Positions 20,191 through 29,998 are shown, numbered from the stretch's first letter. The stretch is 64,000 nucleotides of DNA from Acinetobacter tandoii DSM 14970 = CIP 107469 (GCF_000400735.1 NZ_KE007366.1:310001-374000), one strand, 5' to 3'. The notes: generated by a model from the letters alone, not told the origin. A program made the numbers and translations.

Positions 20191-21534
20191 TTAACAAAAT
20201 TTCATGCCACCAAAACAGTTGGAACGGAAATTTTGCCCTTGCAAGGTTAAGTTGGTCAGTGGGAAATCCAAAGTCGTGCTATTCATAGGTACATTACCCA
20301 CCACTAATGCAGAACCGCCTACACATCCTGTTAATAAATTTCCACAATTTCGCGGGTTTTCAGTTAAGTCTTTATTAATCCCAGCAATGGTTTGCTTTAA
20401 CACCTCATTGGTAATCGCAACTTGCGTCGTTGGACTTAAACTTCCCAATTCCACTTCATCTTCCATAGACAACCACCACCCCTGATTGGCTGCAACAGCG
20501 GCACCCGGCCATAAGATCTTTTGTGATTGTAATGATAAGGATGCAGGGTTATTTAAGTATAAAGCATGAATTAAACCCAAATTCTGATTGACCGTAATGT
20601 CAGTTTTCAAACCTGTAATGTTGCCTGTTACCTGCTTATCCAAATTCAAAAAACCAGCCACTGTTGCCTTTAATTGTCCGCTAAAGTCAATCTGCCCAAC
20701 TGTCCCGCTGCCTTTTAAAACTACATCTTTTAGTCTCGTTCCCGACACAATGGTAGAGTTAATCGTAAAAGGAGCCGAAGTTGAAGAAAGGCTTAAATTA
20801 TAATTATTCGAGGTATAAGAAATATCATAACAAGGGTCTAAAAAACCATCGACACACGTTGTTCCAGAACTACTTCCCAATAATCGGCCTTGCACAATAC
20901 CATTAATCGTTAACCCTGTATCTACATACGTCATGTTACGTGCCTGAGTTACAGCTGTACCAGAGGCGGTTTTAGTCTTCATGTAGCCACTAAAAGTGTT
21001 AATTCCATTTGGTGTTGCCGTGTTTTCTGTACCCAAAGTCATCAGTCCTGAAATCTTCTCGGCACTGACTCGAAATCCCACCACTTCACGCGTCGCTGCC
21101 GAACTTGGATTTTTTATCGCAAATTGTAAAAATGGATTGGTAATTTTAGCCGAAGTTGCTGCTCGTTCATCAGAAGTATAATTTGCGTTCGCAGGTAAAC
21201 CACTTAAAGAAATATTATCAATATCAATATCACAACTACTGGCACGCACGCTGTTGTTGACCCCACCACAGCCTAATGCCAATTTATTGATATTGGCATT
21301 CAACTCCATAACTGCTTCCAAACCTAACTTATAAAAACCAATATTAGATTGATTATAAGTATCCCCTTTTTGATCGGTTTGTGTCGTGCCCTGTAAATAC
21401 TGCAAGGTTAATAAAGCTTGACCCGATACATCCGATAGCTCCTGATCAGATAGGCTTTGCAAACTCTTTGCCATGACAGGTGTAACAGCGGTAGCCAGTA
21501 AAATGCTTAATAATAATTTCGTCTTCATGACCAC
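20191..21534 (-). CDS. secreted DUF6160/FilA-like protein (fourth gene of operon)
   Basis: A 447-residue exported protein. The signal peptide (LLLSILLATAVTPVMA) is followed at once by SLQSLSDQELSDVSGQALL, the motif shared by all four proteins of this operon. The rest is a long Asn/Thr/Ser-rich, beta-strand-like region with few charges, as in surface or pilus-associated proteins. Two Cys lie at the extreme C-terminus (CFGGMKFC) and two more near DGFLDPC. AAGGA lies six bases before the GTG at 21534; an ATG two codons later is the alternative start. Annotated relatives in Acinetobacter are called putative pilus-system proteins (Fil). Function is not established. Confidence 0.7.
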   Translation of the reverse strand: MVMKTKLLLSILLATAVTPVMAKSLQSLSDQELSDVSGQALLTLQYLQGTTQTDQKGDTYNQSNIGFYKLGLEAVMELNANINKLALGCGGVNNSVRASSCDIDIDNISLSGLPANANYTSDERAATSAKITNPFLQFAIKNPSSAATREVVGFRVSAEKISGLMTLGTENTATPNGINTFSGYMKTKTASGTAVTQARNMTYVDTGLTINGIVQGRLLGSSSGTTCVDGFLDPCYDISYTSNNYNLSLSSTSAPFTINSTIVSGTRLKDVVLKGSGTVGQIDFSGQLKATVAGFLNLDKQVTGNITGLKTDITVNQNLGLIHALYLNNPASLSLQSQKILWPGAAVAANQGWWLSMEDEVELGSLSPTTQVAITNEVLKQTIAGINKDLTENPRNCGNLLTGCVGGSALVVGNVPMNSTTLDFPLTNLTLQGQNFRSNCFGGMKFC

Positions 21535-21554
21535 TTAAATTCCTTTCATTCTTT

Positions 21555-23792
21555 TTATCTTGGTGTAATGCCAAAACTGCTACGAATATTCCCACCAGTA
21601 AACACCATTGTGCCTAAATTCTGAGCGCGATCTGCTGTCGGGTATAAATTAACATCGGCTTTTAAGACACCTGCTGCCTGATTAGTCGGGTTCAAGCGAA
21701 TATTATTATTAAATTTAACCTGATCCTTCTCTACCAAAATTTTGGCATTCAAATCAAGCTCACCTTGAATTCGGTCAAAACCAATGGTGGCATTATCCTG
21801 CACATTGGTAAAATGCAGGTAGTTTTTATTGGTGGTAGCATCAGAAGCATTCAGCTTAATATTGCCCTGAATCGCCAAATGATTATCTGCTGCTGTACCG
21901 GGTAAAATGTTCAATTGTGCTGAAGAGTCCAAACGTAATGCCAAGCCAAATAACACATCATCCGTATTGGTAAAACTATTGGCAGGAACAAAACAATTTA
22001 AGCTGGTTGTTGCGACATTCGCACAAGCAGCGGCCTCGTAGCGACTCCCCGGTAATTGCCCCAATGCAATTTCAGCCCCCATTGCAATGACTAAACGAGG
22101 CAAGTCTAGCTTAATACCTGATTGCTCCATAGCAAGCACGCCTTGCGTATCCATGAAGAAATCAATATTGCGTAGCCCAGTATAATAGTTCACCTCTTCC
22201 GCAGTATTAAAACTATTTGGTGCACCATCAATCAGAATAATAGAGGTCGTTTTAGTGCCTGCTGCATCACGCCCCTGTGTGGACATGGTTAAACCAAAAC
22301 CAATCGCTTCAGCATTATTTGCCCCATAAGTTGTACCATATAAACCTAAATTGGCATTCAAATTATAGATGGGAATGCCCAGCCCCCATGTTGCACTTTG
22401 GGAAGTAATTTGATGGCTCGCATCATTACCGTTATTGGCAATAAACTTAGCATTTCGTGCAATGGCTTGGAAATCCATACCCCGTACTGCAATCGCAACA
22501 GCATTCTGCGCATTATTGCTTAAGTTATAACGACCAATACCTGCTTGCTTACCTAATAATTTGGCAATATTTTGCCCAATTTCAAACTCTAATGATTTGG
22601 TTTGTACCGCATTAATATAAATGTCACCAAAATTAATATAAGCCAAATTAGTGTTGGCAACTAAACTCGCGCCGCTTTGAGTACGAATTTGTAAGGGGGT
22701 TAAATTCCCAAACTCTATGGCATAGGAATTTTTACCTGTATGTCCCAGTTCAAATTTTGTCCCTTCCGCAGTCACAACACCAGATGAATTTTTCTCATCA
22801 CGAGTAAAACTGGTTTTCACGTTCAAGTGCAATCCAGTTGAACCCGTCATTTGATTACTTGATGTTGAAGCCCCTTCGGCTCCACCCAAATTTGTACGAT
22901 CAGCATTGACAGAGATTTCTGCATCTCGGAGTCGTCCCGATGCACCTAAACGAATAATAGAATTGAGTTGGTCAGTATTCTCATTGGCGGTATACAATTT
23001 TCCATCATTGCCGACATTGGTTTTATACCGCACATCAATATTAAAACCAGGGCGAGTCTTGCCTGGATTATCCAAGTCTTGAACACGCTCAAGGACAACT
23101 TCATTCACTGTACTGTCCGAAGCATTTGGAGAGTTAGTCGATAACACCATGCCTTTATTGGCATCTAGATATAAATAACCTGTACCTTTAAAATTAAAAT
23201 TAAAATCTTTTAAAATAAATTGGTTATATTCATTGCCATTTTTTAGTGTATGAAAAATATTGGCATTTTGTAGGCCAAATTCCAAATAGGCTTTATCTTT
23301 TGAGTTAAATAAACCACTTCGGGTTTCTAAGACAAAATTCATCGGTGCCCGATTTTGCAAAGTTAAAGCACCCAAGGTGTTTTGGTTCGCACAATCTGCA
23401 CCACGTGTGCCATCGCCGCAAACAGCCACTTTGGCAATATGTATATTGGCAGGATTAACCACCGCCTCTATGCGCATTCCAGTCTTATTAGCATTGGTAC
23501 CCACATCAAGCTTAACTTTTCCGCCAATTTTATTATTATCAATTTTACTCACTTCAATATTATTCAAGGAAAGATTCAAATTCCCTGAAGTACCATTTGA
23601 GAAATTGGTATTGTCTTTCCAATTTAATTGGTCAATGGTGACTCGGTCAGTTTCATAACTTAAGCTAATTCCATCCTGCCCTGAAACAGTACGCAAGCTT
23701 TGATCTGACAGTGCTTCTAAAGCATAAATCTGCTGCGCCAATAAAACACTCGAAGCCAACACACTGAGTTTTATAATTTTGTTTGTACTCAT
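21555..23792 (-). CDS. secreted DUF6160/FilA-like protein, largest member
   Basis: A 745-residue exported protein, the largest of the four. A Sec signal (VLASSVLLAQQIYA) is followed by LEALSDQSLRTVSGQDGISL, the shared motif, then a very long Asn-rich, beta-strand-rich region with repeating short strands (for example LNLSLNNIEVSKIDNNKI) reminiscent of repetitive adhesins or beta-solenoids. It has only a few Cys (CGDGTRGADC, and C-x9-C in the third quarter). AAGGA precedes the ATG. It is 23 bases downstream of the 205-residue gene and 20 bases upstream of the next, so one transcript is likely. Confidence 0.72.
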   Translation of the reverse strand: MSTNKIIKLSVLASSVLLAQQIYALEALSDQSLRTVSGQDGISLSYETDRVTIDQLNWKDNTNFSNGTSGNLNLSLNNIEVSKIDNNKIGGKVKLDVGTNANKTGMRIEAVVNPANIHIAKVAVCGDGTRGADCANQNTLGALTLQNRAPMNFVLETRSGLFNSKDKAYLEFGLQNANIFHTLKNGNEYNQFILKDFNFNFKGTGYLYLDANKGMVLSTNSPNASDSTVNEVVLERVQDLDNPGKTRPGFNIDVRYKTNVGNDGKLYTANENTDQLNSIIRLGASGRLRDAEISVNADRTNLGGAEGASTSSNQMTGSTGLHLNVKTSFTRDEKNSSGVVTAEGTKFELGHTGKNSYAIEFGNLTPLQIRTQSGASLVANTNLAYINFGDIYINAVQTKSLEFEIGQNIAKLLGKQAGIGRYNLSNNAQNAVAIAVRGMDFQAIARNAKFIANNGNDASHQITSQSATWGLGIPIYNLNANLGLYGTTYGANNAEAIGFGLTMSTQGRDAAGTKTTSIILIDGAPNSFNTAEEVNYYTGLRNIDFFMDTQGVLAMEQSGIKLDLPRLVIAMGAEIALGQLPGSRYEAAACANVATTSLNCFVPANSFTNTDDVLFGLALRLDSSAQLNILPGTAADNHLAIQGNIKLNASDATTNKNYLHFTNVQDNATIGFDRIQGELDLNAKILVEKDQVKFNNNIRLNPTNQAAGVLKADVNLYPTADRAQNLGTMVFTGGNIRSSFGITPR

Positions 23793-23815
23793 TCACAGTT
23801 CCTTATGTGATTGAA

Positions 23816-24433
23816 TTAACAACGTGAAGTCGCAGTAGAATTACAGCTAAAAAACTTCATTGTTCCCGATAGGGCTAAATTTCCATGCATATTTAAGCCC
23901 GTAAAGCCTGTCTCTAAACCACGATCAAACACAGACTCATGCGATGAACTATAAGTCGTTTGTTTTAAATAACCTTTTTGTGCATCACTCGTACCTGAGT
24001 CTTTTTCAATGGCCAGTGCTTCAAAACCAAAATTACGAATCTGGATTGGATAACCGTCTAGAAAGGTCAATTTCATCGCCGTTTTATAGCCTGCACTGGT
24101 CGTTACAGTGGTGCCATCTAATTGAAATTTATCGATCGCAATTGTGCCCTGTATTTTTTTGAAAACTAACCAATACAAGTTTCCACTGGCATCTTTACGA
24201 TTACTCACGTTAAAGGCTAAACGGCAAAATTCATTACCTGCGCCATTACAGGAATACTCATAAGGGACTTCGGTAGTATTGGTCGGCAAGTTATGATTTA
24301 AAGAAAATGACCAACTTAAATCTGCCCCACCTTGTCCACGTATATTCGATAATTGGTTCGCATCTAATGCATCTAAGGCTGCCGAAGCACTCTGAGAACT
24401 TAACATTAGGGCAGCAAAAATATAATGTTTCAT
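23816..24433 (-). CDS. secreted DUF6160/FilA-like protein, smallest member
   Basis: A 205-residue exported protein. The signal peptide (FAALMLSSQSASA) leads into ALDALDANQLSNIRGQGGADL, the operon motif in its most glycine-rich form. A beta-rich domain follows with Cys near YSCNGAGNEFCRL and two Cys at the C-terminus (SCNSTATSRC). AAGGAG lies before the ATG and the gene starts 10 bases after the upstream stop. The terminal Cys pattern resembles that of the 447-residue member. Function unknown; cell-surface location inferred. Confidence 0.7.
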   Translation of the reverse strand: MKHYIFAALMLSSQSASAALDALDANQLSNIRGQGGADLSWSFSLNHNLPTNTTEVPYEYSCNGAGNEFCRLAFNVSNRKDASGNLYWLVFKKIQGTIAIDKFQLDGTTVTTSAGYKTAMKLTFLDGYPIQIRNFGFEALAIEKDSGTSDAQKGYLKQTTYSSSHESVFDRGLETGFTGLNMHGNLALSGTMKFFSCNSTATSRC

Positions 24434-24443
24434 TTATTTCTCC

Positions 24444-25841
24444 TTATAGCCCTGTCGTCGTAATTTTCAGATGTTGAATTAACATTCCATCGATCGCTGC
24501 GGATCCTAAATTGGTCTTGGTTCCTGTTGGGGTAACAAAACTCACCCCTACTGCATTGGTACTGGTGTCTGCTTTTAAAAATTTATTGTTATTGGTAAAA
24601 CCTACCGTACCAATAGAGATACTACTGTGTGTGGCTGTATTGCCTTGATAAGTTTGCCCCATACTGATTGGATCACCACAGTATTGAACATTACAGGTTG
24701 AACCCTTATAAGCTGAAGCCGCACCACTCGCCAATGCAGTGTAGTCCGTATAAATTTGTTGATAAACATTGGCTTTGTTCGGAATACGGGTCAATTCAAT
24801 CACAAAGTTTTGACCATCTGCTGCGGTATCAACAATCAAAGGCTGATAAACACTTCCTAGCACCAAATTAATATTTGGACTATATAAAAACACGCCATCA
24901 TTCGCATTAAAATTTGGTGCAGAGGTTTTAGAAATCGCAGGCGTAGTTAAATCATTGGTTATATCTGTGCCTAAGGTTTCCGCTGTACTAATACGCAATG
25001 CTTTGGATTTATCTTCAGTTGCAGTGCTTGGATTATCATTGGTATTTAATCGAATGAGTGCCGCCAAACCTAAAGTATTGTTATAAGATGTGGGTAGTGA
25101 TGAGCTGGCTGCGCCTCCCAAAGTCTGAAATAACTTTAAATTAGATCCATTCAAAGACAAACCATTGGCCACCATTTGCAGTCTTAAACGACTGTCTAAA
25201 CCATTTAAATTCGCAGGTGCGCCGTTTTTAGCATCGACAGCTGCAGCAACCAAAGGATTACGTGCAAAGAAGTCTCCCCACAAGCCTAATTTAATATTAT
25301 TATCCGCTACAGTGTTGGCAGCACCATCAAGTGCATAAGGGGCTTCTAAAGATAAATAACTAAAATCTTGTGCAACTCCTGCAAAGTCATATACCACGCG
25401 GTTGGCAGTAGTACTAATAGACTTCACACTAAATACCCAAGGATTGGTTTCTTGCCCCCAATTGAAGCCCAGATTGCTGAAACGAGAGTTTAGATCATTA
25501 TCGGATGCCGATAGCGCTAAACCGTACAGGAAGACATCTGCTTTTTTGGCACCCGCAGTTTTAGCCGTGTCTGAAAGTGGCCCCACTGGAATAAAACGCA
25601 CAAAACCTGTGTCATAGTTTCGGTTGGCTAAACGACTTTGATTCTGAGCCGCGCTCAAACCATCTTCGGCAGTTTGAAATACCATTTTAAAATTTTCAGG
25701 CAGAATAGCAATGCCTTCACCTGTAGAATTACTTAATACCTGATCTGAAAGTACTTCTAAAGCAAAACTATAAGAACAACAGAGCCCAATCATGCTCGCC
25801 AGCAATGTTTTACGCAAAATTGTCGTATGCCGATCCGTCAT
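24444..25841 (-). CDS. secreted DUF6160/FilA-like protein, first gene of operon
   Basis: A 465-residue exported protein. After a positively charged N-terminus and hydrophobic segment (LLASMIGLCCSYSFA), the motif LEVLSDQVLSNSTGEGIAIL appears, here with GE instead of GQ. The remainder is Asn/Ala/Leu/Thr-rich with short beta-type segments, and one Cys pair (STCNVQYC). It is the promoter-proximal gene. The 277-base gap upstream up to dcd contains the dcd terminator and must hold the operon promoter; I could not find well-spaced boxes. Paralogy with the next three genes suggests tandem duplication. Confidence 0.7.
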   Translation of the reverse strand: MTDRHTTILRKTLLASMIGLCCSYSFALEVLSDQVLSNSTGEGIAILPENFKMVFQTAEDGLSAAQNQSRLANRNYDTGFVRFIPVGPLSDTAKTAGAKKADVFLYGLALSASDNDLNSRFSNLGFNWGQETNPWVFSVKSISTTANRVVYDFAGVAQDFSYLSLEAPYALDGAANTVADNNIKLGLWGDFFARNPLVAAAVDAKNGAPANLNGLDSRLRLQMVANGLSLNGSNLKLFQTLGGAASSSLPTSYNNTLGLAALIRLNTNDNPSTATEDKSKALRISTAETLGTDITNDLTTPAISKTSAPNFNANDGVFLYSPNINLVLGSVYQPLIVDTAADGQNFVIELTRIPNKANVYQQIYTDYTALASGAASAYKGSTCNVQYCGDPISMGQTYQGNTATHSSISIGTVGFTNNNKFLKADTSTNAVGVSFVTPTGTKTNLGSAAIDGMLIQHLKITTTGL

Positions 25842-26061
25842 CGCGACCTTCCTTATTATTTGATGCTCCGCATCATTATTTTGTTCATCCTAGACTTGGT
25901 TATGCTTTGTTTTACTGTCAAATGTTCCGTATTAGGTCCATTTCACCAAGACATTTTTAACCCTCATTATGCTGAATAATTACACGATTGCAAAAAAAAC
26001 TCAGGAAATGTCGACATTTTCCGATGAATGAAGATTCAGAACTTGAGGTGTTTTTAGCGAT

Positions 26062-26097
26062 AAAAAAAACCTGTTTGATTGAACAAACAGGTTTTTT
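26062..26097 (-). terminator. terminator of dcd
   Basis: Stem AACCTGTTTG/CAAACAGGTT with a six-base loop and, in the minus direction, a run of eight T. It lies about 22 bases after the dcd stop codon. Confidence 0.9.
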
Positions 26098-26118
26098 GGA
26101 TGTCATACCAAATACAAA

Positions 26119-26688
26119 TTAAGCTTTTGGTAAAGTTACACCCGTTTGACCTTGGTACTTACCACCACGGTCTTTATAGGAAGTCTCACATACTTCATCA
26201 CTTTCAAAAAAGAGCATTTGCGCAACACCTTCGCCCGCATAAATACGCGCTGGTAAATTGGTGGTGTTAGAAAACTCAAGCGTGACATGACCTTCCCACT
26301 CAGGTTCTAACGGCGTCACGTTCACAATAATACCGCAGCGTGCATAGGTTGATTTGCCCAGACACACGGTTAATACATTACGGGGAATACGGAAATATTC
26401 CACGGTACGCGCTAAGGCAAATGAGTTTGGTGGAATGATACAAACATCAGATTCGATATCAATAAAACTTTTTTCATCGAAATGTTTTGGATCGACAATT
26501 GCAGAGTGAACATTGGTGAACACTTTGAATTCACGTGCACAACGAACATCATAGCCATAACTCGACACGCCATAAGAAATGAGCTTTTCGCCATTCTCAT
26601 CAAAACGCACTTGATTTTCCGCATACGGTTCAATCATGCCGTGTTTTTCGCTCATTTCGCGAATCCAACGATCAGACTTAATAGCCAT
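26119..26688 (-). CDS. dcd: dCTP deaminase Dcd
   Basis: A 189-residue trimeric dCTP deaminase that makes dUTP for dTMP synthesis. The signature [12 protein letters not shown] and the segment [19 protein letters not shown], with the catalytic Glu, are visible, as is the C-terminal [12 protein letters not shown]. Length matches the family. GGAAATAG precedes the ATG. It is a single-gene unit with its own terminator. Confidence 0.97.
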   Translation of the reverse strand: MAIKSDRWIREMSEKHGMIEPYAENQVRFDENGEKLISYGVSSYGYDVRCAREFKVFTNVHSAIVDPKHFDEKSFIDIESDVCIIPPNSFALARTVEYFRIPRNVLTVCLGKSTYARCGIIVNVTPLEPEWEGHVTLEFSNTTNLPARIYAGEGVAQMLFFESDEVCETSYKDRGGKYQGQTGVTLPKA

Positions 26689-26815
26689 TATTCTATTTCC
26701 AAAACTTCAAGCAATTCTTGCGCTGTACTTTAACTTAATTCAGCCGCAATGGAAATACAGACAGGGTTGATCCAGCATGCTTTCAAAATGCGAATTCAAC
26801 TACGCTCTCGTAAAA

Positions 26816-27409
26816 TTAAAGGCTTAATAATGCCGAATAACTCAATGGAATAGAAAAACTAACCAACACAATCGATGCTGTTTTTTGCAAATTAGATTTA
26901 GTTAACCAACGTACTCGATTGGTTGCCAAAATCGAACCGATAAAAGTCCAGAAAAAAGCAATAGGAACAATTAAAATTAAAAATACCAACATATGTGCAA
27001 TGTAAGCATCCACACTGCTCCAAACCACGGCGGGGAAAATAGCTGATGCAAAAAGCAAAGCTTTCGGATTCAACAATGTTGCACAAAATAGCTCACGAGC
27101 ACGAATGGTCGGTTGATTATAACTTTCTTCTACATCTGCCGTTTTCCACAGTTTAATCGCTAAAAATAAAATATAGCTCGCACTAAAAAGTTTAAGGACG
27201 GTGGGAATGACAGGATAATGACGCGATACGGTACCAATGATGATACCCCACACGGTGATAGAAATTAGATAGCCAAATGCTTCTGCAGGAATAAGACGAA
27301 ATGATTTTCGAATACCAACCTGAATACCAGATGAAGCAAGTAGAGTATTAGTAGGACCTGGGGTTAATAATAAAGAAACCACTAACCCTATAAAGAACAA
27401 AGAAACCAT
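26816..27409 (-). CDS. LysE/RhtB family exporter
   Basis: A 197-residue inner-membrane protein with about six hydrophobic segments. The N-terminal LLTPGPTNTLLASSGIQVGIRKS matches the LysE/RhtB amino-acid exporter signature (TPGP and the following G-x-R), and the middle LLNPKALLFASAIFP matches the second family signature (NPK). It likely exports amino acids or related metabolites, substrate unknown. Start supported by GAGGTAAGGG. It stands 127 bases upstream of dcd on the same strand. Confidence 0.85.
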   Translation of the reverse strand: MVSLFFIGLVVSLLLTPGPTNTLLASSGIQVGIRKSFRLIPAEAFGYLISITVWGIIIGTVSRHYPVIPTVLKLFSASYILFLAIKLWKTADVEESYNQPTIRARELFCATLLNPKALLFASAIFPAVVWSSVDAYIAHMLVFLILIVPIAFFWTFIGSILATNRVRWLTKSNLQKTASIVLVSFSIPLSYSALLSL

Positions 27410-27780
27410 ACCCTTACCTCACATTTGAGCAAATGAAGCGTAGTTGAATTGTTTCAATATAGCAAAAAAAATATTGTAAAGGAAAATCGGGAAAGTTCTT
27501 AAGACTTTAACATATTCGATAAAAATCATCATTTTAATAACAATAAACCCAATAAAACCTATGGGTCACGCTATGAAGATATTTTATATTTTTTGTCACA
27601 ATTCATTTAATTTTTATGTCGTGCCATACAATTTAAAGCCATGATTCAGCAGTTTTTTTAAGTTTACTTTCAGTTTGGTATGTAACTCTAAAGCACAGTT
27701 CCTTATAGCAAAAAGGTGAATCAACTATCGTTTTTCACTTAAATCATGCACAATACCCTGTCCTGAAAAGCTGATTTCGT
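27410..27780. other. intergenic stretch without recognisable features
   Basis: This 371-base AT-rich stretch separates two divergent genes. I see no convincing ORF, tRNA or terminator. It presumably holds promoters for both neighbours. Confidence 0.6.
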
Positions 27781-28320
27781 ATGGCAAAGAAATTTTTCCA
27801 ATCGTGGCTTCCCTCTCCTGAAAAAGTCAATCAACTTAAGTTTATGCGGATTTTTGGTCAACGCACCTTGAATCCTGTGCTTTGGTACGTCAATCGAAAA
27901 TCAATTTCCCATGCCGTTTTTATTGGCACTTTTTGGGGCATTCTACCTGTGCCGTTTCACAGTGTATTTATTGTACTGACTGTATTACTCATTGAAGTCA
28001 ATCTACCGCTAAGCTTAACCCTTGCATGGTTATCTAACCCACTTACTGTTGTGCCAATTTTGTATTTAGGTTTTTGGCTAGGCAGCAAAATATTCCACGT
28101 CAATATGATTGATAAAGATATGATTTTAGGGGTATTACACCAAATTTTAAACTGGGTTAAAAACTTTGGGCATGGTCATATTGATTTACATCTGGCCAAA
28201 ATTTTAGTGACAGGATTAGTGTTAGAAGCCTTGTTAAGCGCTTTTGTTCTATATATTTGTACACGTATTATTTGGCGTTGGTCAGTTCTACGTAAATGGA
28301 ATAAAAGATTTCATCCCTAA
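27781..28320 (+). CDS. DUF2062 membrane protein
   Basis: A 179-residue inner-membrane protein. A basic amphipathic N-terminus is followed by the DUF2062 core (AVFIGTFWGILPVPFHSVFIVLTVLL), a second segment AWLSNPLTVVPILYLGFWLG, an amphipathic stretch rich in His and Asn, and a C-terminal helix ending in a basic tail. Function of the family is unknown. It faces the apbC gene convergently, with a shared terminator. Confidence 0.85.
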   Translation: MAKKFFQSWLPSPEKVNQLKFMRIFGQRTLNPVLWYVNRKSISHAVFIGTFWGILPVPFHSVFIVLTVLLIEVNLPLSLTLAWLSNPLTVVPILYLGFWLGSKIFHVNMIDKDMILGVLHQILNWVKNFGHGHIDLHLAKILVTGLVLEALLSAFVLYICTRIIWRWSVLRKWNKRFHP

Positions 28321-28347
28321 AAAAACACCCTGATAAAATCATTATGT

Positions 28348-28378
28348 AAAAAAGGGGATGCTGCTAACATCCCCTTTT
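28348..28378. terminator. bidirectional terminator between DUF2062 gene and apbC
   Basis: An 11-bp stem AAAAGGGGATG/CATCCCCTTTT with a seven-base loop. The A-run and T-run are part of the stem ends, so it works on both strands. Confidence 0.88.
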
Positions 28379-28383
28379 AGACT

Positions 28384-29637
28384 TTAGAAAATCCGATTTT
28401 TATCTCTATCTGACTTAGTTAATTGAGCCGCGATTTTTTCTGCAATCGCCAAATAACTTTCTGCTGCTGCATCACCTGCTATTACAGAAGGCTGACCTGC
28501 ATCTGCATTTTCACGGATGGCTGCATCAAGCGGTAAACGCCCCAACAATGGAATGTGATATTGCTCTGACAATTTATCGCCCCCACCTGTACCGAAAATT
28601 TGCTCTTCAAATCCACAATTCGAGCAAATATGGGTCGACATATTTTCAATCACACCCATCACTGGAATTTTCACGCGGTTGAACAACTCAATACCTTTCG
28701 TTGCATCCAGAAGTGCCACATTTTGTGGCGTAGTCACAATCACCGCACCAGTCACTGGAATACGCTGTGCCAAAGTCAATTGAATATCTCCAGTTCCTGG
28801 AGGCATATCAATCATTAGCACATCCAAATCTGGCCATAAGGTTTGATTGAATAGCTGCATTAATGCACCTGTTGCTTTAGGACCACGCCATGCCACAGGA
28901 GTATTATTGTCGCCTGTTAAATGCCCAATCGAAAGTACAGCAAGCCCATAAGCATCAAGCGGAACAAAGTTTTCCGCTTCAATCATTGGGGTTTTACCAG
29001 CATTACCCAACATGGTAGGAATACTTGGGCCATAAATGTCAGCATCTAATACACCAACTTTTAATCCCAATTGCTGTAATGCCAACGCCAGATTCACCGT
29101 TGTCGTAGATTTTCCAACGCCACCTTTACCTGAAGATATCAAAATCACATTTTGAATCCGTGGGTGTTTAGGTACATCACGTTGCTGTGGTGCAGCTTTA
29201 GCAATTGGAGGATTATTCGGATCGGTTTCTGTTTCAGTCTGAGTCGATGCAGCGGCATCCATCACTGGAGGTAAATTACTTTTTTCATTTTTGGCAGGCG
29301 TAGAACAACTCTCACCTTGGGCATGATCATGTCCACAACCACCCGCCTTATGTCCTGTTTTTTGCTGAATTACATGCATATTGAGTTCCTGAATGCCACA
29401 TTTTTCAAGGGCATCTGCCAGATCATCATGAATTTGCTGTAAATGATCGGCTTCTTCAGGGTAGGTATTAATGGTGATTTGTAAGACTCGACCTTGCACA
29501 TTAATTTGCGAAATACGGTCTTTTAATGCGTGATTTGAATTCGGCAGAAGATATTGTTGTAAAACTTGCTGGATTTCTTCTTCTTTCACCTCCTGAGCGG
29601 GTGAAAAAACGGATTTAAGTGAAGAAAGCCACGACAT
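28384..29637 (-). CDS. apbC: Mrp/ApbC-type Fe-S cluster carrier ATPase
   Basis: A 417-residue Mrp/NBP35-family P-loop protein that carries and transfers Fe-S clusters. The N-terminal MIP18/DUF59-like domain spans about 1-95. A linker of about 65 residues follows with a His/Cys-rich patch (GGCGHDHAQGESC) that may bind metal. The deviant Walker A GKGGVGKST is at about 170-178 and the cluster-bridging CSNC motif lies near residue 315 (HICSNCGFEE). The His/Cys patch is the odd part, as many family members lack it. GGAGTAAATGT precedes the ATG. Confidence 0.95.
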   Translation of the reverse strand: MSWLSSLKSVFSPAQEVKEEEIQQVLQQYLLPNSNHALKDRISQINVQGRVLQITINTYPEEADHLQQIHDDLADALEKCGIQELNMHVIQQKTGHKAGGCGHDHAQGESCSTPAKNEKSNLPPVMDAAASTQTETETDPNNPPIAKAAPQQRDVPKHPRIQNVILISSGKGGVGKSTTTVNLALALQQLGLKVGVLDADIYGPSIPTMLGNAGKTPMIEAENFVPLDAYGLAVLSIGHLTGDNNTPVAWRGPKATGALMQLFNQTLWPDLDVLMIDMPPGTGDIQLTLAQRIPVTGAVIVTTPQNVALLDATKGIELFNRVKIPVMGVIENMSTHICSNCGFEEQIFGTGGGDKLSEQYHIPLLGRLPLDAAIRENADAGQPSVIAGDAAAESYLAIAEKIAAQLTKSDRDKNRIF

Positions 29638-29998
29638 ACATTTACTCCAAGTCTGGATATACAGCTGAATGACATAGTTTAACGGTTATTTTCAATCAGG
29701 TTAAGCGTTGTACTACGTTGCTTTTGAAATCAATCACTAAAAACCGAGTAAATTTGTCAGATTTTAAACAAAAAACTATTCTGGAGATACAAATGACTGT
29801 TCCTATTTTATTGATACATCACCTTGTAATCGCCTAAAAGAATAAAGACAAAGTAATAGATTGTGTTCATGAAATAGACAAAAACTGTATTTTCTAACTG
29901 TGCTTGATCATCAGATTTGTTAGATCAAATGGATGAGTTTTGATTGCTCAACTCACTCAACATCCATGCCGAGTGAGAGATTGTAACAACTCATTAAA
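29638..29998. other. intergenic stretch, no gene recognised
   Basis: This 361-base stretch lies upstream of apbC and downstream of the next gene. It contains no convincing ORF. A 7-bp inverted repeat (CTCACTC at 29952-29958, GAGTGAG at 29971-29977) follows the gene at 29999 on the minus strand but lacks a T-run, so it is at best a weak terminator. Confidence 0.5.

Noticed and set aside
29952..29977. Terminator after the amphipathic-repeat gene
   Set aside because: The 7-bp inverted repeat lacks a T-run and has a long loop, so I did not call it a terminator.
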